A stretch of DNA of 8,815 bases, from assembly GCA_041645005.1 (NCBI GenBank), contig JBAZQW010000085.1, positions 1-8,815 of the forward strand. Reading direction: 5' to 3'. Under the pieces are notes generated by a model. That model was given only the letters and a program-made list of their open reading frames with translations, made no database searches and was not told the origin of the DNA. Below, one piece after another: positions 1 through 6,658 of the stretch. The stretch's first letter is position 1. Each line of letters starts with the position of its first letter. Made by a program: the position numbers and the translations under genes. The DNA comes from Pelotomaculum_B sp041645005 (GTDB lineage: Bacteria > Bacillota > Desulfotomaculia > Desulfotomaculales > Pelotomaculaceae).

Positions 1-1
1 A

Positions 2-277
2 ATGAACGAAACAAAAATGGCCACGGCCGAAGACAAAGATCTGGTGGCTAAGGTCATGCAGCGCTGCCCGTCACTCCCGTTCCTGGCGGTTGAAACAGAC
101 GGCAACCCTTTTCCCCAGGTTATTGAGGCCAGGCTGGAGATATTCTGCCTCCAGGTTAAAAGGCTGCATGACCGGATCCAGGAAATTAAAGCAAAAGGCT
201 TATATGACAATGCCGCCAGAGCTGAAAACAAAGAGGAACGTCAGGGTATATTAAAGCACCTGCGCAAGGCCAGGTAG
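2..277 (+). CDS. Small unrecognised protein, possibly 5'-truncated by window edge
   Basis: I do not recognise this 91-residue product. It has no signal peptide or membrane segment. The second half (about residues 40-91) is rich in Lys, Glu and Arg and looks helical, with the pattern of a short amphipathic or coiled helix (LQVKRLHDRIQEIKAK). The first ATG lies at the very edge of the window, so its ribosome binding site cannot be seen; a second ATG five codons on (position 17) is an equally good start, and the true start may lie upstream of the window. The stop is 33 nt before the crotonase gene, same strand, with no terminator between, so co-transcription is likely. That it is a real gene is inferred from its uninterrupted frame, normal-looking composition and operon-like spacing. 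Confidence 0.55.
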   Translation: MNETKMATAEDKDLVAKVMQRCPSLPFLAVETDGNPFPQVIEARLEIFCLQVKRLHDRIQEIKAKGLYDNAARAENKEERQGILKHLRKAR

Positions 278-310
278 AGTGGAGTAGATACAAAGAGAGA
301 GGGTGATCAG

Positions 311-1102
311 TTGTCTTTCAAAGATATTCTTTTTACTAAGCAGGACTCTATCGCCACCATTACCATGAACCGTCCCGCTAATTTCAATGCTCTGAATCTC
401 AGTATGTCCGAAGAACTTAACACAGCGCTGGAGATGTGCGGCAGGGACCGGGAGATCAGGGTGGTTGTGCTTACCGGCAGCGGCAAAGCTTTCTGTTCCG
501 GAGGCGATATCAAGTATTTTGAACAGTTTGCCGGCTCGCAGCCGGACGAGCCTGTCTACCGCCTGATTGAACCCTGCAACCGCGTTGTTCTGAACATCCG
601 CCAGATGCCCAAGCCGGTGCTGGCCGCCATAAACGGTTCAGTCGGCGGCGCGGGAATGTCGCTGGCGCTTTCCTGCGACCTGCGCATTTGTTCCTCCCAG
701 GTCAAGTTTAAACAGGCTTATACCAGCCTGGGCCTGGCGCCTGACGTGGGTTGGTGCCTCTGGGTAGGTTTACTGGCAGGCTTTAGCAAGGCCAGTGAAA
801 TGATTTTCCTCGATCCGGTTTATGACGCGGACCAGGCCTATGCCATGAATCTTGTGCATAAGGTGGTAGCGCCGGAAGCGCTGGAAGCGGCGACGCGCCA
901 ATGGGCTGAGCGGCTGGCCGCCGGAGCGACGCGCTCTTTCGCCATAGCCAAGGCCGGCCTGAATCACTCGCTGCTCACACTTTTGGAGCGTCAGCTCGAG
1001 TTTGAGCGCCAGGGTGTGCTGGACGCTTCGCGAACCAGTGACTACCAGGAGGGGCTGAGCGCCTTTTTGGCCAAGCGTAAACCTGTTTTCAAAGGAGTTT
1101 AA
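311..1102 (+). CDS. Enoyl-CoA hydratase/isomerase (crotonase) family protein, PaaG-like
   Basis: A 263-residue crotonase-fold protein acting on an acyl-CoA thioester, normal length for the family. Residues 61-66 (FCSGGD) form the first half of the oxyanion hole, and GSVGGAGMS (109-117) is the crotonase signature with the second half. The two glutamates used by classical enoyl-CoA hydratase are missing: their positions carry Ser117 and Tyr137. Instead an Asp is present in GLAPDVG (Asp145), as in PaaG-type isomerases (1,2-epoxyphenylacetyl-CoA isomerase and related enoyl-CoA isomerases). The C-terminal part (SDYQEGLSAFLAKRKPVFKG) is also PaaG-like. An isomerase is therefore more likely than a hydratase; the substrate is unknown. 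Start is TTG: GAGGGTG sits 5 nt upstream, and no better in-frame ATG lies before the conserved N-terminus. No other acyl-CoA pathway gene is in the window. Confidence 0.88.
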   Translation: MSFKDILFTKQDSIATITMNRPANFNALNLSMSEELNTALEMCGRDREIRVVVLTGSGKAFCSGGDIKYFEQFAGSQPDEPVYRLIEPCNRVVLNIRQMPKPVLAAINGSVGGAGMSLALSCDLRICSSQVKFKQAYTSLGLAPDVGWCLWVGLLAGFSKASEMIFLDPVYDADQAYAMNLVHKVVAPEALEAATRQWAERLAAGATRSFAIAKAGLNHSLLTLLERQLEFERQGVLDASRTSDYQEGLSAFLAKRKPVFKGV

Positions 1103-1138
1103 ACTGACATTTTTCTGGAGGCCGGTAAAAAAATAAGA

Positions 1139-1144
1139 TATAAT
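1139..1144 (+). promoter_or_regulatory. Putative sigma-A -10 box for the cysteine synthase gene
   Basis: A perfect TATAAT lies 35 nt before the cysteine synthase ATG, in an A-rich gap between two genes. The -35 region at the right distance (TGGAGG, about 1116-1121) is a poor match, so the promoter call rests mainly on the -10 box. The leader is too short for a T-box or other riboswitch. Confidence 0.4.
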
Positions 1145-1179
1145 AAACAGTAACTGACCAGAAAACTGGAGGAGAAAAC

Positions 1180-2088
1180 ATGGACATATTTTCTGCCATT
1201 GGCAACACACCACTTGTGGAATTAAAGACGCTCAACAACGGGAGCAAAGTGAGGATCTTCGGCAAGCTGGAAGGAAATAACCCGGGTGGCTCGGTCAAAG
1301 ACCGCCCCGCCTACTATATGATCAAGAAAGCGGAAGAGTCCGGCGAACTCACTAAAGGAAAGATTATCCTGGAGCCGACCTCCGGCAACACCGGGATTGC
1401 CATAGCGATGATAGGCGCCGCAAAAGGGTATAAGGTCAAGCTGGTTATGCCGGGCTGTGTAAGCGTGGAAAGAAGCCGCATTCTGGAAGCTTTCGGAGCG
1501 GAGGTAATCCTTACTCCTGCGTGTGAAGGAACTGACGGCGCAATCAGAAAGGCTCACCAGATTATAGAGGAAGAGCCCGAAAAGTATTATATGCCCAATC
1601 AGTTTGCGAACATAAACAATACCCTTTCCCATTACGAGACCACAGGCCCGGAGATTTTTAAACAGACTGAAGGCGAGATCGACGTTTTTGTCGCCGGTAT
1701 GGGTACAACCGGAACGCTGATGGGGACAGGACTCTACCTCAAAGAAAAAAAACCTGAGATAAAAATTATCGGTGTTGAGCCTTTAAAAGGCCATGCCATC
1801 CAGGGACTGAAAAATATGCAGGAAGCTATAGTACCGAAAATCTACCATCCGGAACAGATGGATGAGAAGGTCAACATAGAGGATGACGAGGCATATGAAA
1901 CGGCAAGGCTGCTGGCCACCAGGGAAGGTATTTTCGTGGGCATGTCCAGCGGCGCGGCGGTAGCGGCGGCCTTGCGCCAGGCCAAAAAGATGGATTCCGG
2001 CACCATAGTGGCCATCCTGCCCGACCGCGGGGACCGCTATCTGAGCACCACCCTGTTCAGGTCAATCTGCGCCAAATGCTCCCCCTAG
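1180..2088 (+). CDS. cysM: Cysteine synthase, CysM-like (PLP-dependent)
   Basis: A fold-type II PLP enzyme of 302 residues, cytosolic, expected to make L-cysteine from an activated serine and sulfide or another sulfur donor. Lys40 in GGSVKDRPA is the PLP Schiff-base lysine. TSGNTG (67-72) is the substrate loop, GMGTTGT (173-179) the phosphate-binding glycine loop, and SSGA (256-259) with PDRGDRYLST (281-290) completes the active site. The RGDRYLST ending and short length favour CysM (O-acetylserine sulfhydrylase B) over CysK. Lys211 in GLKNM falls where O-phosphoserine-using CysM of mycobacteria has a phosphate-binding Arg, so an O-phosphoserine substrate is conceivable (inference from memory of that family). 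Two cysteines near the C-terminus (CAKC, 297-300) are not part of the catalytic core. GGAGGA lies 6-7 nt before the ATG. The gene has its own putative promoter and a terminator and is probably transcribed alone. Confidence 0.93.
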   Translation: MDIFSAIGNTPLVELKTLNNGSKVRIFGKLEGNNPGGSVKDRPAYYMIKKAEESGELTKGKIILEPTSGNTGIAIAMIGAAKGYKVKLVMPGCVSVERSRILEAFGAEVILTPACEGTDGAIRKAHQIIEEEPEKYYMPNQFANINNTLSHYETTGPEIFKQTEGEIDVFVAGMGTTGTLMGTGLYLKEKKPEIKIIGVEPLKGHAIQGLKNMQEAIVPKIYHPEQMDEKVNIEDDEAYETARLLATREGIFVGMSSGAAVAAALRQAKKMDSGTIVAILPDRGDRYLSTTLFRSICAKCSP

Positions 2089-2126
2089 AATGGGACGTGA
2101 GACGCTGGAAAACGGGACATTTCCAT

Positions 2127-2155
2127 GGGGACATTTGATGATGTGTCCCCTTTTT
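2127..2155 (+). terminator. Rho-independent terminator after cysteine synthase
   Basis: GGGGACA (2127-2133) pairs perfectly with TGTCCCC (2144-2150) across a 10-nt loop and is followed by TTTTT. It lies 39 nt after the stop codon. The left arm belongs to a short tandem of GGGACATTT copies (2114-2122 and 2128-2136), so it may have been built from a REP-like element. Confidence 0.7.
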
Positions 2156-2228
2156 AATTGGGAATATCTTATTTTGCCACCATTTCCTGTCGGAGATTAT
2201 CGAACGCTCCGCCAATGTGTTAAGAAGA

Positions 2229-2255
2229 GGACCCAGCTAATGACTAGCCGGGTCC
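2229..2255 (-). terminator. Rho-independent terminator of the DUF1540 gene
   Basis: GGACCC-A-GCTA, loop ATGAC, TAGC-C-GGGTCC: ten base pairs with one internal A/C mismatch. Read on the minus strand the hairpin is followed by TCTTCTTA, a T-rich tail, and it lies 10 nt beyond the stop of the minus-strand gene. On the plus strand a T run (2273-2279) also follows, but 17 nt away, so the minus orientation fits better. Confidence 0.6.
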
Positions 2256-2264
2256 TGGAAGGGT

Positions 2265-2516
2265 CTAGTACATTTTTTTGACGCTGTCAGCGTTAGTTTC
2301 TTGTGACCCTTTGGCAACGTATGTTTTGCAGCAGGTTGACATACAGGAGCCGGCTGCGGCAGGAGTCAGTTGTTGGGCTATGGCGGCGTCAATATGGTCA
2401 GGCTGCTGGCTGCCGAACTCATCCGTGGATACCAGGATTTCGTTAGCATGGCACTTGTTTCCCTGGTTCCAGTAATGGCAATCGTTGACAATACAGTGGA
2501 TATGCTGTTGATTCAT
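2265..2516 (-). CDS. DUF1540 domain-containing small cysteine-rich protein
   Basis: An 83-residue protein with the DUF1540 pattern: C-x4-C-x8-C at Cys8, Cys13 and Cys22 (HCIVNDCHYWNQGNKCHANE), followed by ILV and a second Cys group near Cys58, Cys62 and Cys63 (GSCMSTCCKTY). The family is common in Clostridia and Bacilli, often spore formers; the cysteines probably bind metal, but no function is established that I know of. Residues 23-57 form a longer linker than in the minimal domain. There is no signal peptide or membrane segment. The ATG is preceded on the minus strand by AAAGGGTGA at 9 nt. The gene is monocistronic, divergent from the PspC operon, with its own terminator. Frames on the opposite strand here are shadows. 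Confidence 0.82.
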   Translation of the reverse strand: MNQQHIHCIVNDCHYWNQGNKCHANEILVSTDEFGSQQPDHIDAAIAQQLTPAAAGSCMSTCCKTYVAKGSQETNADSVKKMY

Positions 2517-2580
2517 AAGCTTAAGTCACCCTTTCTTTTTTATTTTTGGTGCTTTAGTATTTTGTTCTGTTAACAAGCAA

Positions 2581-2586
2581 ATTATA
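2581..2586 (-). promoter_or_regulatory. Candidate -10 box for the DUF1540 gene
   Basis: On the minus strand TATAAT occurs about 65 nt upstream of the DUF1540 start inside an A/T-rich divergent intergenic region. No convincing -35 box sits at 16-18 nt (TTAAAG is only 12 nt away), so this is either a weak promoter, one read by an alternative sigma factor, or a chance match in AT-rich DNA. Confidence 0.25.
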
Positions 2587-2679
2587 AGATAGCTCATTCT
2601 TTAACTTTTTGGTATATTTTAAAAAAGATCCATTTTCATTATGAACCTCTGCCATACAGGTTTGAAATACTAAACAAAA

Positions 2680-2709
2680 TTGAATTCGCCGGCATGGCTG
2701 TTGTATAGA
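2680..2709 (+). promoter_or_regulatory. Putative sigma-A promoter of the PspC-LiaF operon
   Basis: TTGAAT (2680-2685) and TATAGA (2704-2709) are separated by 18 nt. This would start transcription near 2716, about 25 nt before the PspC start, leaving just room for the ribosome binding site. It is the only good -35/-10 pair I see in this divergent spacer. Confidence 0.5.
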
Positions 2710-2727
2710 TAGAATTAATAAAATATC

Positions 2728-2743
2728 AGGTGGGGTGTCAGTG
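2728..2743 (+). promoter_or_regulatory. Ribosome binding site that fixes the PspC start at the second GTG
   Basis: AGGTGGGG (2728-2735) is followed by TGTCA and then GTG at 2741. The in-frame GTG at 2735 overlaps the Shine-Dalgarno sequence itself, so 2741 is the workable start; it also gives the usual PspC N-terminus (M-N-K-L-Y-R-S). Confidence 0.7.
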
Positions 2744-3151
2744 AACAAATTATACCGATCAAGGAAAATCAGAATGATCGCCGGAGTGGCAGGGGGGCTG
2801 GCCGAATATTTTGAAGTTGACGTGACTCTGGTGCGGCTGCTCTGGGTGCTGGCCGTTTTTGCAGGCGGCGCGGGTGTTTTGGCCTATATTGTTGCTGCTA
2901 TTATCATCCCGGAAGAAAAAGACGCACCCGGATATCCTACAGAGGAGCAGGGCGAGACCGTTGCCACACCAGAAAAGAGTCTGCGTAGGGAAAGAACTCG
3001 CCGCAATGCCGGCCTCCTGCTGATCGGCCTGGGCATTGTGCTTCTTGCGCACGAACTACTGCCCTGGGACTTAATGCGCTATTCATGGCCTCTGCTGTTG
3101 ATTGCGCTGGGATTTTTCATTGTTTTTAGGGACAGGAAGGGGTCCGGATAA
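2741..3151 (+). CDS. PspC-domain membrane protein with LiaI/LiaF-like C-terminal hairpin
   Basis: 136 residues in two parts. Residues 1-57 are a PspC domain: a basic head (KLYRSRKIRMIAGVAGGLAE), the typical D-x-T-L-V-R-L-L motif and one membrane helix (about 34-56). After a hydrophilic linker (57-88) come two membrane helices separated by a short turn ending in SWPLLLIALGFF, the LiaI/LiaF-type transmembrane module (DUF5668-like). PspC proteins take part in envelope-stress responses; here there is no PspA or PspB/F, and the partners are LiaI- and LiaF-like proteins immediately downstream. The stop overlaps the next start by one base (TAATG), implying translational coupling. Start at 2741 rather than 2735 because of the ribosome binding site position. 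Confidence 0.85.
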   Translation: MNKLYRSRKIRMIAGVAGGLAEYFEVDVTLVRLLWVLAVFAGGAGVLAYIVAAIIIPEEKDAPGYPTEEQGETVATPEKSLRRERTRRNAGLLLIGLGIVLLAHELLPWDLMRYSWPLLLIALGFFIVFRDRKGSG

Positions 3152-3435
3152 TGAGAATAGGCACTTTCATAATTGGCCTGGCTTTTATTCTGGCCGGAGT
3201 AATGGCTTTGCTTATTAACCTTGGTTATGGCACCTGGGATTTTACGGTCCAACTGCAAAAAATGTGGCCTGTTATATTCATAATAATCGGGCTCAGCTTT
3301 TTTTGGAAGGGAAGGATTCCCCAGTGGCTGGGATTGATAATAATACTGGTGCTGGTAGGGGGGGTTGTGTTTTTTTTCATAAGCGCCCCCCGGTTGGTTT
3401 TCGATTTTAACTATCGATACTTTTTAAATATCTAA
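3151..3435 (+). CDS. Small LiaI-like membrane protein (two to three helices)
   Basis: 94 residues, almost all membrane: helix 1 about 4-24, helix 2 about 38-52, helix 3 about 57-77, then a short polar tail. The first two helices repeat the pattern seen in its neighbours: G-x-x-x-I-G-L-x-x-I-L-x-G ... MWPVIFIIIGLSFF. This is the LiaI/LiaF transmembrane module standing alone. In Bacilli LiaI-type proteins belong to cell-envelope stress systems that respond to cell-wall antibiotics; that role here is inference. AGGAAGGGG lies about 8 nt before the ATG, which overlaps the upstream stop codon by one base. The tail (FDFNYRYFLNI) is rich in aromatic residues and I recognise nothing in it. Confidence 0.75.
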   Translation: MRIGTFIIGLAFILAGVMALLINLGYGTWDFTVQLQKMWPVIFIIIGLSFFWKGRIPQWLGLIIILVLVGGVVFFFISAPRLVFDFNYRYFLNI

Positions 3436-3453
3436 GAGCCGGAGGTTTTGCAG

Positions 3454-4188
3454 ATGAGGCCTTATCGCAGAAGTTCCTTTCTGCTTGGCATTGCGGTCAT
3501 TGCTCTGGGTGTGATACTACTCCTGAACAACTTTGATATCCTCAATGTAAGTGTGGGCTATCTGATTTCAACTTACTGGCCTGTTTTACTTGTGATCTGG
3601 GGTGTAGATCTGGTAATCCCTGATTCAGAGTCCAAAAGCTTCAAACTCCGGAGAAAGTCAGGAGCGCTGGTTACCGGTTTAATCCTGATAGCCCTGGGTG
3701 TGCTCATCATTGGGCACAACCTGGGCTTGTATGAATTAAACTTTTCCATCTTCTGGAGGTTGTTCTGGCCGGTGGTTATTATTTTAATCGGCTGGAGTTT
3801 TTTAAGGGGGACATCTGGTTCGGGTGGTGTCCACTGGGCTGTTATGAGCGGGATTGAATTAAAGCAAAAAGGCTGGAAATTAGAAGATGGAAGTTTTTTT
3901 GCCTTGATGGGTGGTGTCAGGATGGATCTGAACGCCGCTGAGATTCCTGAAGGGGAGATTCGCTTAAATGTAACAGCCGTTATGGGCGGCATTGAAATTA
4001 TAGTGCCACCCCGGATCGGAGTTGATTGCGAAGGCACTGCCGTACTGGGCGGGGTGAAATTCTTTAATGAGGATAGCGGTGGTATTATCGCCAGCAGGAA
4101 ATCGGAATACAAGGGCGAGACTGAAACCGGCACAAAGCTTGTGCTGCGGTGTACCGCGATATTGGGCGGCGTTGAAATAAAACACTGA
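3454..4188 (+). CDS. LiaF-like protein: four-helix membrane head plus LiaF C-terminal domain
   Basis: 244 residues. The N-terminal half holds two successive copies of the LiaI/LiaF hairpin: helices about 9-26 and 40-56 (YWPVLLVIWG), then 71-89 and 101-118 (FWPVVIILIG). The soluble C-terminal domain (about 128-244) matches the LiaF C-terminal family, with four evenly patterned strand-turn units A-x-[ML]-G-G-[VI] at 151-156, 175-180, 197-201 and 235-240, suggestive of a beta-roll. In Bacillus and Streptococcus LiaF holds the LiaRS two-component system in check; no kinase or regulator is in view, so any partner is elsewhere. GGAGG (3441-3445) is 8 nt from the ATG at 3454; an upstream in-frame TTG (3448) is only 2 nt from it and was rejected as the start. 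Confidence 0.85.
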   Translation: MRPYRRSSFLLGIAVIALGVILLLNNFDILNVSVGYLISTYWPVLLVIWGVDLVIPDSESKSFKLRRKSGALVTGLILIALGVLIIGHNLGLYELNFSIFWRLFWPVVIILIGWSFLRGTSGSGGVHWAVMSGIELKQKGWKLEDGSFFALMGGVRMDLNAAEIPEGEIRLNVTAVMGGIEIIVPPRIGVDCEGTAVLGGVKFFNEDSGGIIASRKSEYKGETETGTKLVLRCTAILGGVEIKH

Positions 4189-4194
4189 GGTGAA

Positions 4195-5382
4195 TTGGGT
4201 AACAACCCGCGACAAGGGGGTTATGACCTGAAAAAGGCTGTTGCCATAGTCGAATGCTCAAACTACGATCAGGAAACCGTCCGGCAGGCGGTGAACCGGC
4301 TGGCCAATCTTTTAGGTGGTTGGAGCGCTTTTGTCCGGCCAGGTGAAAATATCTTAATCAAGCCAAATTTATTGATGAAGAAGAGCCCCGCTGAAGCGGT
4401 AACAACACACCCGTCGTTGGTTGAGGCTGTCGCCGGGGAGGTCAGTGGGGCGGGCGGCAGGGCGGTAATTGCTGATAGTCCCGGCGGACCGTTTAATACC
4501 TGGCTTTTGCAGCGGGTTTACCAGGGCTGCGGTATGACTGAAGCGGCAGGGCGGAGCGGTGCCTCCCTCAATTTTAATACGGCGGAAGCTGCGCTAAAAG
4601 TACCTGCCGGAGGACTACTTACCGGGATAACGGTTATGGAGGCGGTGAGCCAGGCGGATGGGGTCATTTCCCTGAGTAAATTGAAAACGCACGGTTTGAC
4701 CAGATTTACCGGCGCCGTTAAAAACTTGTTCGGGGTGATTCCAGGATTAAAAAAGGCCGAGTATCACGTCAGGATGCCCGGTGTGCAGGAATTCTCCGCC
4801 ATGCTTGTAGACGTCGCCCGGGCTGTCTCGCCGCGCCTGCACCTGATGGACGCTGTGGTGGGCATGGAAGGGGAGGGCCCTTCTGCCGGAAAACCTGTGA
4901 ATATCGGTGTGCTCCTGGCCAGCACCTGTCCCCATGCCCTGGATTTGGTCGCCACGGCACTGGTGGGTATCGCTGCCGGGGGAGTTACGACCATCTCAGA
5001 AGCTGTTAGAAGGGGTTATATCAAAGGGGATGTAAAAGAAGTCGTCCTGCTGGGGGATCCGGTATCCCTGCCCAGGGTGCGCTTTCAAGTGCCGCCGGGG
5101 GCGGGGGATTTTGATCTTTTAAAGGCTAATGCCCGCCTGCCCGGGTGGTTGATCGACGCGGTCAACCGGTCTCTGCGCCCTTATCCCACTTTTTCTCAGG
5201 AAATGTGCCTTGGCTGCGGTGAATGCGCCCGGATCTGTCCTCCCGGAGCTATATGTTCAGATGAAAAGACTCCCCGGGTCGATCTGGATAAGTGCATCCG
5301 CTGTTTCTGCTGCCAGGAACTTTGTCCGCAAAAAGCTGTGATGATCAGCAGACCCTGGCTCGGCCGGATGTTTTTCAAATAA
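4195..5382 (+). CDS. DUF362 domain protein with two C-terminal 4Fe-4S motifs
   Basis: 395 residues from this start. Residues about 13-320 are a DUF362 domain, recognisable from VAIVECSNYDQ, GENILIKPNLL, SKLKTHGLTRFTGAVKNLFG (161-180) and DAVVGMEGEGP. The C-terminus is ferredoxin-like with two classical 4Fe-4S motifs C-x2-C-x2-C-x3-C-P: Cys338, 341, 344, 348 and Cys367, 370, 373, 377; Cys372 is an extra. The protein is cytosolic and probably redox-active; no reaction is known to me for this family. The start is uncertain: TTG 4195 is only 2 nt from GAGGTG, whereas a CTG at 4228 follows AAGGGGG by 7 nt and begins exactly at the conserved region. It begins 6 nt after the LiaF-like stop and ends 19 nt before the protease gene, so it reads as part of the same operon. 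Confidence 0.88.
   Translation: MGNNPRQGGYDLKKAVAIVECSNYDQETVRQAVNRLANLLGGWSAFVRPGENILIKPNLLMKKSPAEAVTTHPSLVEAVAGEVSGAGGRAVIADSPGGPFNTWLLQRVYQGCGMTEAAGRSGASLNFNTAEAALKVPAGGLLTGITVMEAVSQADGVISLSKLKTHGLTRFTGAVKNLFGVIPGLKKAEYHVRMPGVQEFSAMLVDVARAVSPRLHLMDAVVGMEGEGPSAGKPVNIGVLLASTCPHALDLVATALVGIAAGGVTTISEAVRRGYIKGDVKEVVLLGDPVSLPRVRFQVPPGAGDFDLLKANARLPGWLIDAVNRSLRPYPTFSQEMCLGCGECARICPPGAICSDEKTPRVDLDKCIRCFCCQELCPQKAVMISRPWLGRMFFK
4214..4230 (+). promoter_or_regulatory. Strong Shine-Dalgarno pointing to a possible CTG start of the DUF362 gene
   Basis: AAGGGGG (4214-4220), 7-nt spacer, CTG (4228-4230), in frame with the DUF362 protein. An ATG at 4223 is out of frame and closes after two codons (ATG ACC TGA). 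If used, CTG would remove 11 non-conserved residues from the product. Confidence 0.4.
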
Positions 5383-5401
5383 TAGGAAGCAGGAGGATAA
5401 A

Positions 5402-6658
5402 ATGCAGCCTCGTTTCAATACGATCTGGTTTATTCTAATCGCCGGAGTGGCGGTGCTCGGCCTGCTGTACGTCTGGTTCACTATCTTTCCTGGCCGGGTA
5501 AATCCCGAGACCTGGCAGTATTTCAGCGGGGAGCAGGTTGAACGCGGCCGGCAGTACAGCAGGGCCATTCGCCTGGTCTTTATCTTTTCGACTTTCGCTC
5601 AGATTTTTTTCTTGCTCTGGTTTGTCTTCGGAGGCCGGGCAGAGGCACTGGCCCGCTGGGCCGGGCATACTGCCGGTGGTTTCTGGACCGGCCTTTTGCT
5701 GTTTTTCATGGTGCTCTGGTTGTTTTTAGAGCTGATTAACCTGCCCTTTACACTTTTCAGCGGCTACTTCTGGCAGCACTGGTGGGGCTTTTCCACCCAG
5801 ACCATGGGCTCCTGGTGGATCGATTATGTTAAGGAAAGCGCTATAAGCCTGGTCCTTTCCGCCGCCGGGGTTCTTATCCTTTTCCGGTTGATGAACCGCT
5901 GGCCCAACGCCTGGTGGCTGGCTACCGCCGCCTTTCTTTCAGTCTGGATTTTAATTCAGACTTTTCTCTGGCCTGTGGTTGTCTCTCCACTGTTCAACCG
6001 CTTTACGCCGGCCACAGATCCCGCCGTAACTTCCATGGTCCGGGATCTGGCCGAAAAGGCAGGGCTGCCTGTGGATGAGGTGCTGATTATGGACGCCAGC
6101 AGCCGCACCACCAGAACCAACGCCTATTACGCTGGTTTGGGTAATACCAAACGGATCGTACTGTATGACACTCTGTTAGAAGCATACCCGCTGGACGAAG
6201 TGAAAGCGGTAGTTGCCCATGAAATGGCCCACTGGCTGCGGGGCCATATTATCCAGGGCTTAATCCTGGGTATACTGGGCAATTTCATCCTCTGGGGCCT
6301 TTTGTTTTTGCTGCTGCGGGGGACCGTGCCGCATTTGACGCGCAACCCGGTAACCTGGGCGGTGATACTGCTGTTCTTTCTAATTGCCTCTTTTGCTAGC
6401 AGCCCTTTGCAGAACTATATCTCCCGGCGTATGGAAACAGAAGCCGACCGGACCTCTGTAACACTTACCGGAGACGTCCCGGCTGCGGTACGCCTGGAGA
6501 TAGACCTGGCCACCGGGAACCTGTCGGATGTAGCCCCGGCTCCCTTTGTGCAATGGTTCAGTTACAGCCATCCGCCTGCCCCAATCCGGATCAAAACTGT
6601 TGAACAAGCCGGTAAAGCAGCGGATTTATCTACTACGCTACTTTCAACCAACTTTTGA
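5402..6658 (+). CDS. M48 family (Ste24/CAAX protease-like) membrane zinc metalloprotease
   Basis: 418 residues, close to the usual Ste24 length. Membrane helices lie at about 8-28, 55-76, 95-118, 146-163, 172-192, 283-305 and 319-338. The zinc site is HEMAH (His273, Glu274, His277) with a third ligand in SRRMETEAD (Glu345, with Asp349 in the E-x3-D motif). The typical Ste24 stretches SPLFNRFTP (195-203), ASSRTTRTNAYYAGLG (232-247) and SYSHPPAPIRI (388-397) are all present, so the enzyme looks intact. Ste24-like bacterial proteases cut membrane or exported proteins; the substrate is unknown, and bacteria lack CAAX prenylation as the natural target. AGGAGG lies 5 nt before the ATG. Being the last gene after an envelope-stress type operon suggests membrane quality control, which is inference from context only. 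Confidence 0.92.
   Translation: MQPRFNTIWFILIAGVAVLGLLYVWFTIFPGRVNPETWQYFSGEQVERGRQYSRAIRLVFIFSTFAQIFFLLWFVFGGRAEALARWAGHTAGGFWTGLLLFFMVLWLFLELINLPFTLFSGYFWQHWWGFSTQTMGSWWIDYVKESAISLVLSAAGVLILFRLMNRWPNAWWLATAAFLSVWILIQTFLWPVVVSPLFNRFTPATDPAVTSMVRDLAEKAGLPVDEVLIMDASSRTTRTNAYYAGLGNTKRIVLYDTLLEAYPLDEVKAVVAHEMAHWLRGHIIQGLILGILGNFILWGLLFLLLRGTVPHLTRNPVTWAVILLFFLIASFASSPLQNYISRRMETEADRTSVTLTGDVPAAVRLEIDLATGNLSDVAPAPFVQWFSYSHPPAPIRIKTVEQAGKAADLSTTLLSTNF

Noticed and set aside
2090..2281. Plus-strand frame of 63 codons after cysteine synthase
   Set aside because: It runs through the two terminator hairpins, has no ribosome binding site and no protein-like pattern.
2278..2573. Plus-strand frames across 2278-2573
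   Set aside because: They are shadows of the minus-strand DUF1540 gene, whose cysteine pattern and ribosome binding site are convincing.
2735..2740. GTG at 2735 as start of the PspC protein
   Set aside because: It overlaps the Shine-Dalgarno sequence AGGTGGGG; GTG 2741 has proper spacing and gives the family's usual N-terminus.
3448..3453. TTG at 3448 as start of the LiaF-like protein
   Set aside because: Only 2 nt from GGAGG; ATG 3454 is at 8 nt.
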